NCBI GenBank assembly: GCA_023253625.1
Contig: JALRFY010000183.1
Coordinates: 1-56,739 of the forward strand
DNA from: Akkermansiaceae bacterium
GTDB taxonomy: Bacteria; Verrucomicrobiota; Verrucomicrobiia; Verrucomicrobiales; Akkermansiaceae
Reading direction: 5' to 3'
DNA length: 56,739 nucleotides
The translations under genes and the position numbers were made by a program. This document shows, piece after piece, positions 38,334 to 47,473 of the stretch. Every line of letters begins with the position of its first letter. Within the stretch, counting starts at the first letter, position 1. The notes below the pieces were generated by a model, which saw only the letters and a list, made by a program, of their open reading frames with translations, was not told where the DNA came from and made no database searches.

Positions 38334-39512
38334 TCACCAACTGAGGCGGAAGCCGGTGGTCCATGCCAGACCGTCGAACGCGCCGCCGTCATCGGCCTGG
38401 TCGCGCATCGAGACGTATTGCAGGCCGGATTGGATTTTCAGTTTGTGGCCGTAGATGAAGTAGTTCAGCCCGAGATAGGCTTCCTGATATTGGTCGCCGC
38501 GGTTGCCCACGGCTTCGCTTTCGTAGCGTGCGAATCGCACCCCATTGTCGTCGGAACTCTCGATGAAGGTGTAGCGGAAAACGGCCTGCAATTTGTCGGT
38601 GAAGTTGTAGTAAGGCATCAAGACGAGGCCCCAGATGTCGGATTGGCCGAGGAATCCATCGGCATAAGTCATGTCGCCGCGGAAACCGAAGGCTTCTTTC
38701 CCGAAGCGATAGTTGAGTGAGAAAACATTGCCCAGCGACCGGTTGGTGAAGATCGAGGGATTCGACGGAGTTTCCTCGTTGAACACATAATCGAGCATCA
38801 CTAACGATTCGTCGCCGCCGGTGAGGCCGGACAGGTCGTAGCCAATCGATGCGAGCCACGAGGTGCCGCCGTCGAAGTTTCCGAACTCGCCGTCCTCCTC
38901 GCCCTGGGTGAACACGCCGGCGTTGTAGAGCCAGTTGCCGATCTTGCCGCTGGCGGTGATGCCCGGCACGTATTCGTTGGTGAACCAGAAGTTGTTGGAG
39001 AGGTTGTTGCGGTCGATGGTGAGCAGTTCCTTCGACGAGGTGGATCCATCGAGCGTGAAAGCCATGCCCTGTTTGCCGACTTTCAACTCGAAGGCCTCGC
39101 ACGGACCCCAGGCGACGTAGGCGTCGGTCAGGCGCTGATACCACGGATTTTCATCGGTTTCGAAATCGCCTTCGGCGTGTAGCGTGAAGTCGTTGAAAAC
39201 CGTGGCTTTGAAGCCGCCGCGAAGACGGCGCCAGCCGCCGAAATCGTAATCGAGGTCCGAGTCGTTGACTCCCGCCGCGATGTCTCCATCACCTTCGATC
39301 ATTGCATAGTCGAGCTGCGCGCGGCCGGTGAAGGCGAGCTTTTGGATGTAGGGATTCTCGGGGTTTTTGTAGAGGACCACCTTGTCCCAAGCGTCGTCCA
39401 TCAGCGATTTAAAGACATCCGGCTCATTGGCCATGGCTTGCGAACCGAGGCCAAGTGACGAAAACGTGACAATCGCCATCAAGCTCGGATTTTTGCGTTT
39501 ATTGTTCATCAT
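38334..39512 (-). CDS. Porin, phosphate-selective OprP/OprO-like
   Basis: Signal peptide; VYLGKVLYK-like pattern as FTGRAQLDYAMIEGD...WRRLRGGFKATVFNDFTLHAEGDFETDENPWYQRLTDAYVAWGPCEAFELKVGKQGMAFTLDGSTSSKELLTIDRNNLSNNFWF; adjacency to pst. Confidence 0.8.
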   Translation of the reverse strand: MMNNKRKNPSLMAIVTFSSLGLGSQAMANEPDVFKSLMDDAWDKVVLYKNPENPYIQKLAFTGRAQLDYAMIEGDGDIAAGVNDSDLDYDFGGWRRLRGGFKATVFNDFTLHAEGDFETDENPWYQRLTDAYVAWGPCEAFELKVGKQGMAFTLDGSTSSKELLTIDRNNLSNNFWFTNEYVPGITASGKIGNWLYNAGVFTQGEEDGEFGNFDGGTSWLASIGYDLSGLTGGDESLVMLDYVFNEETPSNPSIFTNRSLGNVFSLNYRFGKEAFGFRGDMTYADGFLGQSDIWGLVLMPYYNFTDKLQAVFRYTFIESSDDNGVRFARYESEAVGNRGDQYQEAYLGLNYFIYGHKLKIQSGLQYVSMRDQADDGGAFDGLAWTTGFRLSW

Positions 39513-39554
39513 CAGTGGATTGTGGATTGAGTCGGGCCGCAGTGCGGGCGCGAT

Positions 39555-39624
39555 GTGAGGAAAATGTCACATGCGGCCAACCCGCACAGGGCCTTTCTGT
39601 GACGCTTTCGTCACACTCTGTCAC
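39555..39624 (-). promoter_or_regulatory. Pho-box-like array upstream of the porin
   Basis: GTGAG 39555, GTCAC 39566, GTGAC 39599, GTCAC 39610 (all multiples of 11 bp apart) and GTCAC 39620. Confidence 0.5.
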
Positions 39625-39653
39625 CATCCATCTGCTCGGGGAAATGATCCGCC

Positions 39654-41054
39654 TCACTGCGGATGCCCCAACGCCGCGAGGAGGCGGTATTGGGCGATGT
39701 TGTAGTCGAGCACGGCGTCGATTTCGGCCTGCCTCGCTTCGGCGAGGGTGCGGATGGAGTCGAGGGCTTCGATGGGCAGGCCCTGCGCTTCCTGGAGGCG
39801 GTTGGTGGTGAGTTCGTAGGCCTTTTTCGCGTGTCCGGCGGCCTGACTGCCGATGGAGAGGCGGGTGCGCTGGGCGTGGACTTCAGCGCGCGTGCCGGAA
39901 ACGTCCGAGGCGATGGAGTCGAGGATGGCGGCTTCGCGGAGGCGCGCGAGTTTGAGTTCAGCCTGTTTTTCGCGGGCTTTGGCGGCGTTGCCGAAACCAA
40001 GCCCTTCGAGTTTCCAATAGATCATGGCGGTGACTTCCTCGCGGTTGTCGTCGGCATCGGTGGCGCCACCTGGTCCGGCGGCGAATTCGTAATTGGAATA
40101 TCCGGCGGCGACGTTCGGCAGGAAGGGTTTCACCTTTTGTTCTGTTAGGCGGTGTCCGGCGGCGGCGACTTCGGCGCGCATCTGGAGGGCTTCCGGTCGG
40201 AACTGGAGCGCGGTGGCGACCATGCGGGCGATGGGTTCGTCGGGGTCGATGAGGTGGGTGGCGGCGACGATGCGGTCGGTGGGGATCAGGGTGAGTGAAA
40301 CGGGCAGGTGGAGAAGGCGCGTGAGGGTGTTGGAGCGGCGGACGAGCTCGGCCTCGGCGCGGGCGGTCTGGCCTTTGCGGAGCAGGTGGGTGGCGGCGGC
40401 GCGCTCGGCATCGGCATCAAGGCCTTCGCCGGCCTCGGCGAAGTTGCGGGTGGAGGTGGCGAGTTTTCCGGCGGCTCCCTCGATTTCGCGGGCGAGCTGG
40501 AGGGCGGCGCGGGCGCGCACGAGTTCGTAATAGGCGGCGGCGGCATCAGCCATCACCTGATGCTGTTTCGCCTCGGCAGCGGCGACCGCGGCCTTGCGAT
40601 TCTGCCTTGCGGCGAGCGGAGCGAAAATCGCGCGGCTCAGCGACAGATCGAGGCCGATACCCGGCACGCCGGAACTGGTGCCGAGGCCGGCGGAACCGCT
40701 CACGCGCTTGGCCTGCACGGGCGTGCCGAGCGTTTCCTGGAGCAGGCCGTTCTGTTTCGCGAACGATGCGCCTACGGCGAGATCGGGCACGATGGAAAGC
40801 GCAGCGCTGTCCGAGCGGGCGGCGGCGCGGTTGGCTTTTTCGATGGCGGTGGCGAGTTCGAGATTGCGGCCCGCGGCGAGTTGCAGCGTGGTGGGAAGGT
40901 CGATGGCAAAAGTGCCCTCGGACGGAACGGCGGTGTGGGCCTTGCCTGTTAGAAACGAAGCGGGCGCGTCGGGATCGGCGGAGGTTTGAAAACCGGAACA
41001 GCCCGGCAAACCCACTGCGATGGGGAAAAGAAAGATCGGAAGGAATGATTTCAT
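39654..41054 (-). CDS. TolC family outer membrane efflux protein
   Basis: Repeated OEP architecture; ends ALDSIRTLAEARQAEIDAVLDYNIAQYRLLAALGHPQ; N-terminal lipoprotein-like MKSFLPIFLFPIAVGLPGC. Confidence 0.9.
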   Translation of the reverse strand: MKSFLPIFLFPIAVGLPGCSGFQTSADPDAPASFLTGKAHTAVPSEGTFAIDLPTTLQLAAGRNLELATAIEKANRAAARSDSAALSIVPDLAVGASFAKQNGLLQETLGTPVQAKRVSGSAGLGTSSGVPGIGLDLSLSRAIFAPLAARQNRKAAVAAAEAKQHQVMADAAAAYYELVRARAALQLAREIEGAAGKLATSTRNFAEAGEGLDADAERAAATHLLRKGQTARAEAELVRRSNTLTRLLHLPVSLTLIPTDRIVAATHLIDPDEPIARMVATALQFRPEALQMRAEVAAAGHRLTEQKVKPFLPNVAAGYSNYEFAAGPGGATDADDNREEVTAMIYWKLEGLGFGNAAKAREKQAELKLARLREAAILDSIASDVSGTRAEVHAQRTRLSIGSQAAGHAKKAYELTTNRLQEAQGLPIEALDSIRTLAEARQAEIDAVLDYNIAQYRLLAALGHPQ

Positions 41055-41066
41055 GAATGGGCAAGA

Positions 41067-44000
41067 TCAGGAGTGGGCGCTTTCGGCATCGGTGGGATCA
41101 AGCGAGGGCGAGCGGACGATTTTCGAGGATAGGATGGCGAAGACCGACGGCAGCACGAAGAGCGTGGCGAGGGTGGCGAAAACGAGTCCGCCGATGACGG
41201 CGCGGCCGAGCGGCGCAGTCTGGTCGCCGCCTTCACCGAGGCCGAGGGCGAGCGGCAACATGCCCGCGCTCATCGCGCAACTGGTCATCAAAACCGCGCG
41301 CAATCGCGACTTGGCTCCGGCCACCGCGGCCGCGACGGGGTCGGCGGATGGCTGAGAGGGCTGTTTCTCGAACGGTTCGACGATGGCACTGGAGACGGCG
41401 GCAGAATCGCTGGTGTTCTTGCGGCGGAAACCTTCAGCGAACGTGACGAGCAGGATCGCGTTGGCCACGGCGACGCCGACGGCCATGATCGCGCCGATGC
41501 CCGACTGGATGTTGAGCGTGGTTCCGGTGATCCAAAGCGCGAGCACGATGCCGGCGAGCACGGCAGGCGTGGTGGAAATGACGACGATGGCGAGGCGCAC
41601 CGATTGGAAGTTCGCGCAGAGCAGCAGGAAAATCACGATGATCGTGATGACGAGCCCCTCACTGAAGCCTTTGCGAAGTTGCTCGTAAGGGACGACCTGG
41701 CCACGCAGATCAACCTTGGTTTTTCCATCGGGCGGCGGGCCGACATCGGCGATGGTTTTTTTCACTGCGGCCATTGCCCGCCCGAAATCGGTGCCGTGGA
41801 TGTTGGCGGTGATGCTGACGACGCGGGCGAGATTATAGCGTTCGTAGGTGCCGACGGCGGTGCCTTGGTGGATGTCGGCGATGTTGCTGAGCAGGACCGG
41901 GCGCTCGTGCGAGGAACGGACCGGGATGTTTTTCAGGTCGTCGATGGATTTCGTCAGTTCCTCGGGAATCTGCACCTGGAGGTTGTAGGAAATGCCCGAT
42001 TTCGGATCGGCCCAGAAATTGGCGACAGTGAAGCGCGACGAGGTGGTGGCGGCGACCAGCGAGCGGGCGACGTCCTCGACCTCGACACCCAGCAGCCCGG
42101 CACGTTCGCGGTCGATGTGGACGTTGACGGTGGGGAAATTGAGATCCTGCGAAATCTGGATATCGCGCAGGAAATCGATCTTGCGGAGTTCGGCGAGGAG
42201 CTTCTCGGCATGCGCCCTGCTGGCTGTTAGATCGGGGCCGCTGACGGCGACTTCGAGCGGCGTGGGCGAGCCGAAGCTCATCACGCGGCTGACGATGTCC
42301 TGCGGCTCGAAGGAGATCGAGACATCGGGGATTTCCGATGCGAGCACCTTGCGCAGTGATTCGCGCAGCTCGGGGACCTTCACATCGGCGTCCTCGGCGA
42401 GCTGGATGGCGAGGAAGCCTTCGCCCGGACCGCCGTTCCAGAGGTGGACGAGGTTCACGGGAAACGACGAGTTGTGCACGCCGACCATGCCGATCGACAT
42501 GGCCACCTTGTCCGTGCCGCCGACCTCGCGGGCGATGGTGTCGAGGATGCGGGTGGCGATTTTCTCGGTGATGGCGACCTGGGTGCCGCTCGGCGCGCGG
42601 AAACGGAGCGCGAACTGGCCGTTGTCGATCTGCGGGAAAATCTCGCGTCCGAGCTGCGGGCCGATGAGCGCGATGATGCCGAGGGTGATGGCGAGGTAGG
42701 CAGGGACGAGCACCCAGCGGGCGGCGACGGTGGTCTGCGCGAGCGGCGCGAAGACGCGCGCCAACAGACCTTCGCTCTCGGTATGGTGGCCATCCTTTTT
42801 CAACAGCCAGACCGTGAGGATGGGCACCAGGGTGCTGGAGAGGAGGAACGAGGCGACCATCGAGAAACCGACCGCCAGAGCGAGCGGCACGAACAGGGCC
42901 TTGGCCGCACCTTCCATAAAGAACGCGGGGATGAACACCGCGAGGATGCAGACCATGGCGAGGAATCGCGGCAGGGTGGTTTCGCGCGTGCCTACGTAGG
43001 CGGCGCGTGCCAGCGACTGGCCGCGGCCGAGATGCGAGTGGATGTTTTCAATCGCGACCGTGGCTTCATCGACAAGGATGCCGATGGCCAGCGCCATGCC
43101 GCCGAGTGTCATCAGGTGGATGCTCTGGCCGGTGATCCACAATGCCAGGCTCGCCGCCATGAGCGAAAGCGGGATGTTGATGACGACGATGAACGCGCTG
43201 CGCCAGTCGCGCAGGAACACGAGCACCATCAGGCCTGTTAGAACCGCGCCGAGCGCGCCTTCCTTCGCGAGGTCGCGGATCGACTGCTCGACGACGGGTG
43301 ATTGGTCGAACTCATAACTCACGGAAATCCCCTCGGGCAGCAGTTTCTGGAACTCGGGGATGTTCTCGCGCACCGCCTTGACGACATCGAGCGTGGACGC
43401 ATCGGCGCGCTTGGTGACGGGCAGGTAAACCGAGCGCTTGCCGTTGGCGAGGGCATAGGCGGTGGTGGTGTCGGCACCATCGGAAACCTTGGCGATGTCG
43501 CGCACGAAGACGGCGCGGCCGGGTTCGCTTTTCAGCGGGATGCCTTCGAGTTCCTTGATGTCACGAACGATGGCGTTGGTGGGAACGATGGGATATTTGC
43601 CGTCGAGATTGATGTTTCCGGACGGACTGATCGTGTTGCCGCGGGCAAGGGACCGGACGATGTCATCGGGCGAAAGTCCGGCCGAGCGCATCTTGTCGGG
43701 ATCGACCTCGACGATGATCGCGCGCGACGATCCACCAAACGGCGGCGGTGCGGAAACGCCGGGCAGGGTGGCGAAGGACGGGCGCACTTTGTTGAGCGCC
43801 TGGTCCTGCATCTGGTTGAGCGTGATGTTGGGATCGTCGGTGGAAAAGACAAGGTTGCCGACGGCGACGCTGCCGGCGTCAAAGCGCATGATGAATGGCG
43901 CAACCGTGCCGGGCGGCATGAAGGCGCGGGAGCGGTTCACCTGCGCGACGGTTTCCGACATCGCCTGCGACATGTCGGTGCCGGGGTGGAACTGGAGCTT

Positions 44001-44273
44001 CATGATCGAGGCGCCCTGGATCGACTTCGATTCGACGTGCGAGATGCCGGCGATGTAGAGGAAGTGGTATTCGTATCGATAGGTTAGATAGCCCTCCATC
44101 TGCGCCGGGTCCATGCCGCCATAGGGTTGCGCGACGTAGATCGTCGGAATGCCCAGCGGCGGGAAGATGTCGCGCGGCATGCGTTTCAACGCGAGCATGG
44201 CACCCAGCGCGATGGCGATGGCGAGGACGATGATGGTGAGCGGGCGGCGCAGCGCGAAGGTGAGCAGGGACAT
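41067..44273 (-). CDS. Efflux RND transporter permease (AcrB/HAE1-like)
   Basis: 1068 aa; ALRRPLTIIVLAIAIALGAMLALKRMPRDIFPPLGIPTIYVAQPYGGMDP; GILVDEATVAIENI; C-terminal VGVAVANAILLVTFAEG. Confidence 0.95.
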   Translation of the reverse strand: MSLLTFALRRPLTIIVLAIAIALGAMLALKRMPRDIFPPLGIPTIYVAQPYGGMDPAQMEGYLTYRYEYHFLYIAGISHVESKSIQGASIMKLQFHPGTDMSQAMSETVAQVNRSRAFMPPGTVAPFIMRFDAGSVAVGNLVFSTDDPNITLNQMQDQALNKVRPSFATLPGVSAPPPFGGSSRAIIVEVDPDKMRSAGLSPDDIVRSLARGNTISPSGNINLDGKYPIVPTNAIVRDIKELEGIPLKSEPGRAVFVRDIAKVSDGADTTTAYALANGKRSVYLPVTKRADASTLDVVKAVRENIPEFQKLLPEGISVSYEFDQSPVVEQSIRDLAKEGALGAVLTGLMVLVFLRDWRSAFIVVINIPLSLMAASLALWITGQSIHLMTLGGMALAIGILVDEATVAIENIHSHLGRGQSLARAAYVGTRETTLPRFLAMVCILAVFIPAFFMEGAAKALFVPLALAVGFSMVASFLLSSTLVPILTVWLLKKDGHHTESEGLLARVFAPLAQTTVAARWVLVPAYLAITLGIIALIGPQLGREIFPQIDNGQFALRFRAPSGTQVAITEKIATRILDTIAREVGGTDKVAMSIGMVGVHNSSFPVNLVHLWNGGPGEGFLAIQLAEDADVKVPELRESLRKVLASEIPDVSISFEPQDIVSRVMSFGSPTPLEVAVSGPDLTASRAHAEKLLAELRKIDFLRDIQISQDLNFPTVNVHIDRERAGLLGVEVEDVARSLVAATTSSRFTVANFWADPKSGISYNLQVQIPEELTKSIDDLKNIPVRSSHERPVLLSNIADIHQGTAVGTYERYNLARVVSITANIHGTDFGRAMAAVKKTIADVGPPPDGKTKVDLRGQVVPYEQLRKGFSEGLVITIIVIFLLLCANFQSVRLAIVVISTTPAVLAGIVLALWITGTTLNIQSGIGAIMAVGVAVANAILLVTFAEGFRRKNTSDSAAVSSAIVEPFEKQPSQPSADPVAAAVAGAKSRLRAVLMTSCAMSAGMLPLALGLGEGGDQTAPLGRAVIGGLVFATLATLFVLPSVFAILSSKIVRSPSLDPTDAESAHS

Positions 44274-44280
44274 CGGATGA

Positions 44281-44325
44281 GTGCCGAGTGAAAAGTGGGA
44301 AGTGCGAAGTGAAGAGCGGGAAAGT
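44281..44325. repeat. Degenerate tandem GAAGTGN-type short repeat between RND and adaptor genes
   Basis: GTGCCGAGTGAAAAGTGGGAAGTGCGAAGTGAAGAGCGGGAAAGT. Confidence 0.5.
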
Positions 44326-45389
44326 TATGGAATGATGACTTTGTCGCCTGCGGCGGGGCCGGTGGTGAGGATGGCGGTGCGACCATCGACGGCGGCGAGC
44401 GTGACGGGGACTTCGCGGGTGTTGTTGCCGTCGAGCGTTTTCACGAAGCGCGAGCCGTCGGCGGCGGTGTGAAGGGCGGCGAGCGGGACGAGGATGGCGT
44501 TGTCCACCGACGCGAGCTTGAGCGTGGCACTGCCCATGCTGCCGGGGAGGAGCTTGGTCTGTGCAAGGTCGACCTCGGCGGTCATGGTTTTGGTGACGGG
44601 ATCGAGCGAACCGGAGACGCGGGTGAGCTGTGTGGCGACTTGGGTGCCGCCGATCTGGATCACGGCCGCGTCACCGGCATCGGCGAGCATGGCGGCGTGT
44701 TCCGGGATGTGCATGCGGACACGGAGGGTCTCGGTTTGTTCGAGGGTGAAGAGGCGCTCGCGGGTGGGGCCGGGTGCGAGGAAATCGCCGGGAACGGCGC
44801 GCCGTTCGACGACGAGTCCATCGAACGGCGCGGTGATGCGGGTGTATTCCAGCACGGCACGGGCTTCATTGGCACGAGCTTCCGCGGCGAGGGATTCGGC
44901 CTCGGCACCGAGCACGGCGGCCTCCACTTCACTGACCTTGGCCTCGGCCGAGGCGAGGCGTGCATCCGCTTCGTCTCGCGCCTTGGCGGTGACACTACCG
45001 CTGGCGACGAGGCGCGAGATGCGGGAGGATTCTGATTTCGCGGCCGCGGCGTTGGCCTCCGCAGCCCGGTGAAGCGAGGTGGCCTGGGTGATCAATTGCT
45101 TCGCAGCTCGCGCTTCCTCGGCGCGGGCAGCGGCGGAGGCAACCAATTCAGGCGCATCGATCGCGGCGAGCAGATCGCCCTTTTTCACGCGGCTGCCGAT
45201 GTCCGCCTTCACCTCGCTTACCCAGCCGGTGGCGGTGGTGCCGAGGTGGATGCGATGGTAGGGCAGCGCCTCGGCGGGAAGGGTGACGGATTTCATCCAT
45301 GGACCCGCGGTGACAGGGGCGGTCTTGAGTGGCGCGGGTTGGGCCGCAAGAGGCAGAGACAACAAGAGAAATATGACGGATGGTTTCAT
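44325..45389 (-). CDS. Efflux RND transporter periplasmic adaptor subunit
   Basis: GWVSEVKADIGSRVKKGDLLAAIDAPELVA, ARAVLEYTRITAPFDGLVVERRAVPGDFL. Start at the signal peptide (45389). Confidence 0.92.
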   Translation of the reverse strand: MKPSVIFLLLSLPLAAQPAPLKTAPVTAGPWMKSVTLPAEALPYHRIHLGTTATGWVSEVKADIGSRVKKGDLLAAIDAPELVASAAARAEEARAAKQLITQATSLHRAAEANAAAAKSESSRISRLVASGSVTAKARDEADARLASAEAKVSEVEAAVLGAEAESLAAEARANEARAVLEYTRITAPFDGLVVERRAVPGDFLAPGPTRERLFTLEQTETLRVRMHIPEHAAMLADAGDAAVIQIGGTQVATQLTRVSGSLDPVTKTMTAEVDLAQTKLLPGSMGSATLKLASVDNAILVPLAALHTAADGSRFVKTLDGNNTREVPVTLAAVDGRTAILTTGPAAGDKVIIP

Positions 45390-45462
45390 GGATCGAAAAG
45401 GTGCGCGGGATCGGAAAAAAGCGGGGTTTGTAGACCCGGATACGTGCGCGCGCCACGGATCA

Positions 45463-45484
45463 ATCCTGAAGATTTGTTCAGGAT
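45463..45484. promoter_or_regulatory. Perfect 22-bp dyad, copy A, upstream of the adaptor gene
   Basis: ATCCTGAA-GATTTG-TTCAGGAT. Confidence 0.65.
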
Positions 45485-45517
45485 CGGTTATTGGGGTTGG
45501 TTGCCGCACGGAAGATG

Positions 45518-45994
45518 TCAATCGACCTTCCACCGCTTCGATAGCTTCACATCGACCGACCATGGTCCCGCGCCGGTGATGAGTAGGTAGAGCGAGCCGA
45601 ATAGCATGGAGATGTCGTTGCGCGATTCGTGTATTGTGCTGAGGAAGCCGTAGCGCGGAAGTGGGCGCAGCGAGAAGCCCATGAACTCGGAGCCGATGAA
45701 GATCGGAATTTTCACCGTGAACAGTGCGACCAGCATGGTGACGATGAGTGGCACGGCGGCTATGCGGGTGAATAGGCCGGCGAGCAGCAGCATGCCGCAA
45801 GCGGTTTCAAAAAAGCCGACGAAGGGGCCGAAGAATTCCGGCGCGGGGATGCCGATTTTTGCGAATCGGCCGCTTCCGAGATCGGCCGGGTAGAGGAATT
45901 TCTGGATGCCTTCGAAAAAGAAAATGCCACCGACCATCAGGCGGATCAGCAGGTTCGCGGCAGGAGCGTGGGTGGGGAGTGTGCGCTGGATCAT
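45518..45994 (-). CDS. DoxX family membrane protein
   Basis: LLIRLMVGGIFFFEGIQKFLYPADLGSGRFAKIGIPAPEFFGPFVGFFETACGMLLLAGLFTRIAAVPL. Confidence 0.92.
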   Translation of the reverse strand: MIQRTLPTHAPAANLLIRLMVGGIFFFEGIQKFLYPADLGSGRFAKIGIPAPEFFGPFVGFFETACGMLLLAGLFTRIAAVPLIVTMLVALFTVKIPIFIGSEFMGFSLRPLPRYGFLSTIHESRNDISMLFGSLYLLITGAGPWSVDVKLSKRWKVD

Positions 45995-46039
45995 GGCTTG
46001 TGTCCGTTGGCTCGGGATACGCGGTTGCAGCACTGGTGA

Positions 46040-46061
46040 ATTCTGAAGATTTGTTCAGGAT
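46040..46061. promoter_or_regulatory. 22-bp dyad, copy B, overlapping the kinase stop and upstream of doxX
   Basis: ATTCTGAA-GATTTG-TTCAGGAT; one mismatch to copy A. Confidence 0.65.
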
Positions 46062-47473
46062 GCGGGCAGCAGGATGCGGAAACAACTGCCGCCCTGCGCC
46101 GGACATTCGAGTTCGATGCGCCCCCCGTGCTGCTCGACGAACAATTTCGCGATGGCCAGGCCGAGGCCTGCGCCGCCGTCGGCGCGGGATCGGGCCTTGT
46201 CGATGCGGTGGAAGCGGTCGAAGATTTTCCCGCGATGCTCCGGCGGGATGCCGGGGCCTTGGTCGGTGATTTCAAGGATCGCCCCGCCGTCGCGTGTGCG
46301 GGTGGAAACACGGATGATGGTTTCTCCGGGGCTGTGGCGGATGGCGTTGTGGAGCAGGTTGGTGACGGCTTGGCGGAGCAGCACGGGATCGGCGTGGATC
46401 TTTGGATCGGCAGACGTGATTTCCACGCGCTGGTTTTTCTCGGATGCGAGCACGTGGAAGCGATCGCAAACCTCGCGGACCAATGACCCGAGGGATAGGG
46501 TTTCCCGCCGCAACGGCATGCGTCCGCTCTCGGCGCGGGCCAAGAGCAGCAGGGTGTCGGCGAGATCGTGAAGGCGTTGCGCCTCCTCCAGCATCGTGGA
46601 AATCGTATCGCGGAGCGCTTCGTTGCCGCTCTCTTCGCGCAGCGCCACTTCGCCGACACAGCGCAGGGCTGTTAGAGGTGTGCGGAGTTCGTGCGAGGCG
46701 TCGGAGGTGAATCGTTTCAGGGAGTCGAACGAGCCTTCCAAGCGCCGGAGCGTTTCGTTGAAGACGGTGGCGAGCTGGCCGAGTTCGTCGTGGGGGTTGG
46801 GGTTCGGCAGTCGTTTTCCAAGCGATTCCGAAGTGATTTGGCGCGCTTCCGCCGCCATGTCGGCGACCGGACGCAAGGCGCTTCCGGCCATGAAATGTCC
46901 GATCAATCCGGCGAGCAGCACCGCGGCGGGCATGCTGATGGCGAGCCCGGCAAGAATGCGGCGCAGTGTGGCGCGATTTCCCGATTCATCGCGGAAAACC
47001 CGGAGGATCACCTCGCGCCCGTCGATGTTGGATGCCATTCGGAAGATGCGCGCGGGACGGCCATCGTTGAGCGGCAATGTCTGGAAACCTGGGCCCGCTG
47101 CGTCATTCGGATCGGGCGGATGGAGTGTTTGGCCGCCATGGGATGGGCAGTGCGATAACAGGCGTGTTCGTCCGATCCAGACCTCGAACCAGCTTTCCGC
47201 ATAGCCAGGGCTTTGCGGTGTGGCGGGGCTGCTGGAACGCCAGCGGATGCCGCCGTTTTTATCATCCTCGAGATGCGCTTCGATGAGCGCCCAATCGATG
47301 CGGAGCTGGCGGTCGATGTCCGCGAGCATTTGATTGCGGATCAGATGATAGATGGCTGGCAGCAAAGCCAGCAGGACGAGCGTCGCGGCAAGCGAGAACG
47401 AGATCGTGAGGCGGAAACGCAGTGGCCGTTTTCTCCACCAATCCGCGCCTGTGATGTGGGATGACGCGCTCAT
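46055..47473 (-). CDS. Sensor histidine kinase, CusS/heavy-metal-sensor-like
   Basis: HAMP-like LRPVADMAAEARQITSESLGKRLP; H-box FTSDASHELRTPLTALRCVGEVAL; ITDQGPGIPPEHRGKIFDRFHRIDKARS; GGAGLGLAIAKLFVEQHGG. Confidence 0.94.
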   Translation of the reverse strand: MSASSHITGADWWRKRPLRFRLTISFSLAATLVLLALLPAIYHLIRNQMLADIDRQLRIDWALIEAHLEDDKNGGIRWRSSSPATPQSPGYAESWFEVWIGRTRLLSHCPSHGGQTLHPPDPNDAAGPGFQTLPLNDGRPARIFRMASNIDGREVILRVFRDESGNRATLRRILAGLAISMPAAVLLAGLIGHFMAGSALRPVADMAAEARQITSESLGKRLPNPNPHDELGQLATVFNETLRRLEGSFDSLKRFTSDASHELRTPLTALRCVGEVALREESGNEALRDTISTMLEEAQRLHDLADTLLLLARAESGRMPLRRETLSLGSLVREVCDRFHVLASEKNQRVEITSADPKIHADPVLLRQAVTNLLHNAIRHSPGETIIRVSTRTRDGGAILEITDQGPGIPPEHRGKIFDRFHRIDKARSRADGGAGLGLAIAKLFVEQHGGRIELECPAQGGSCFRILLPAS

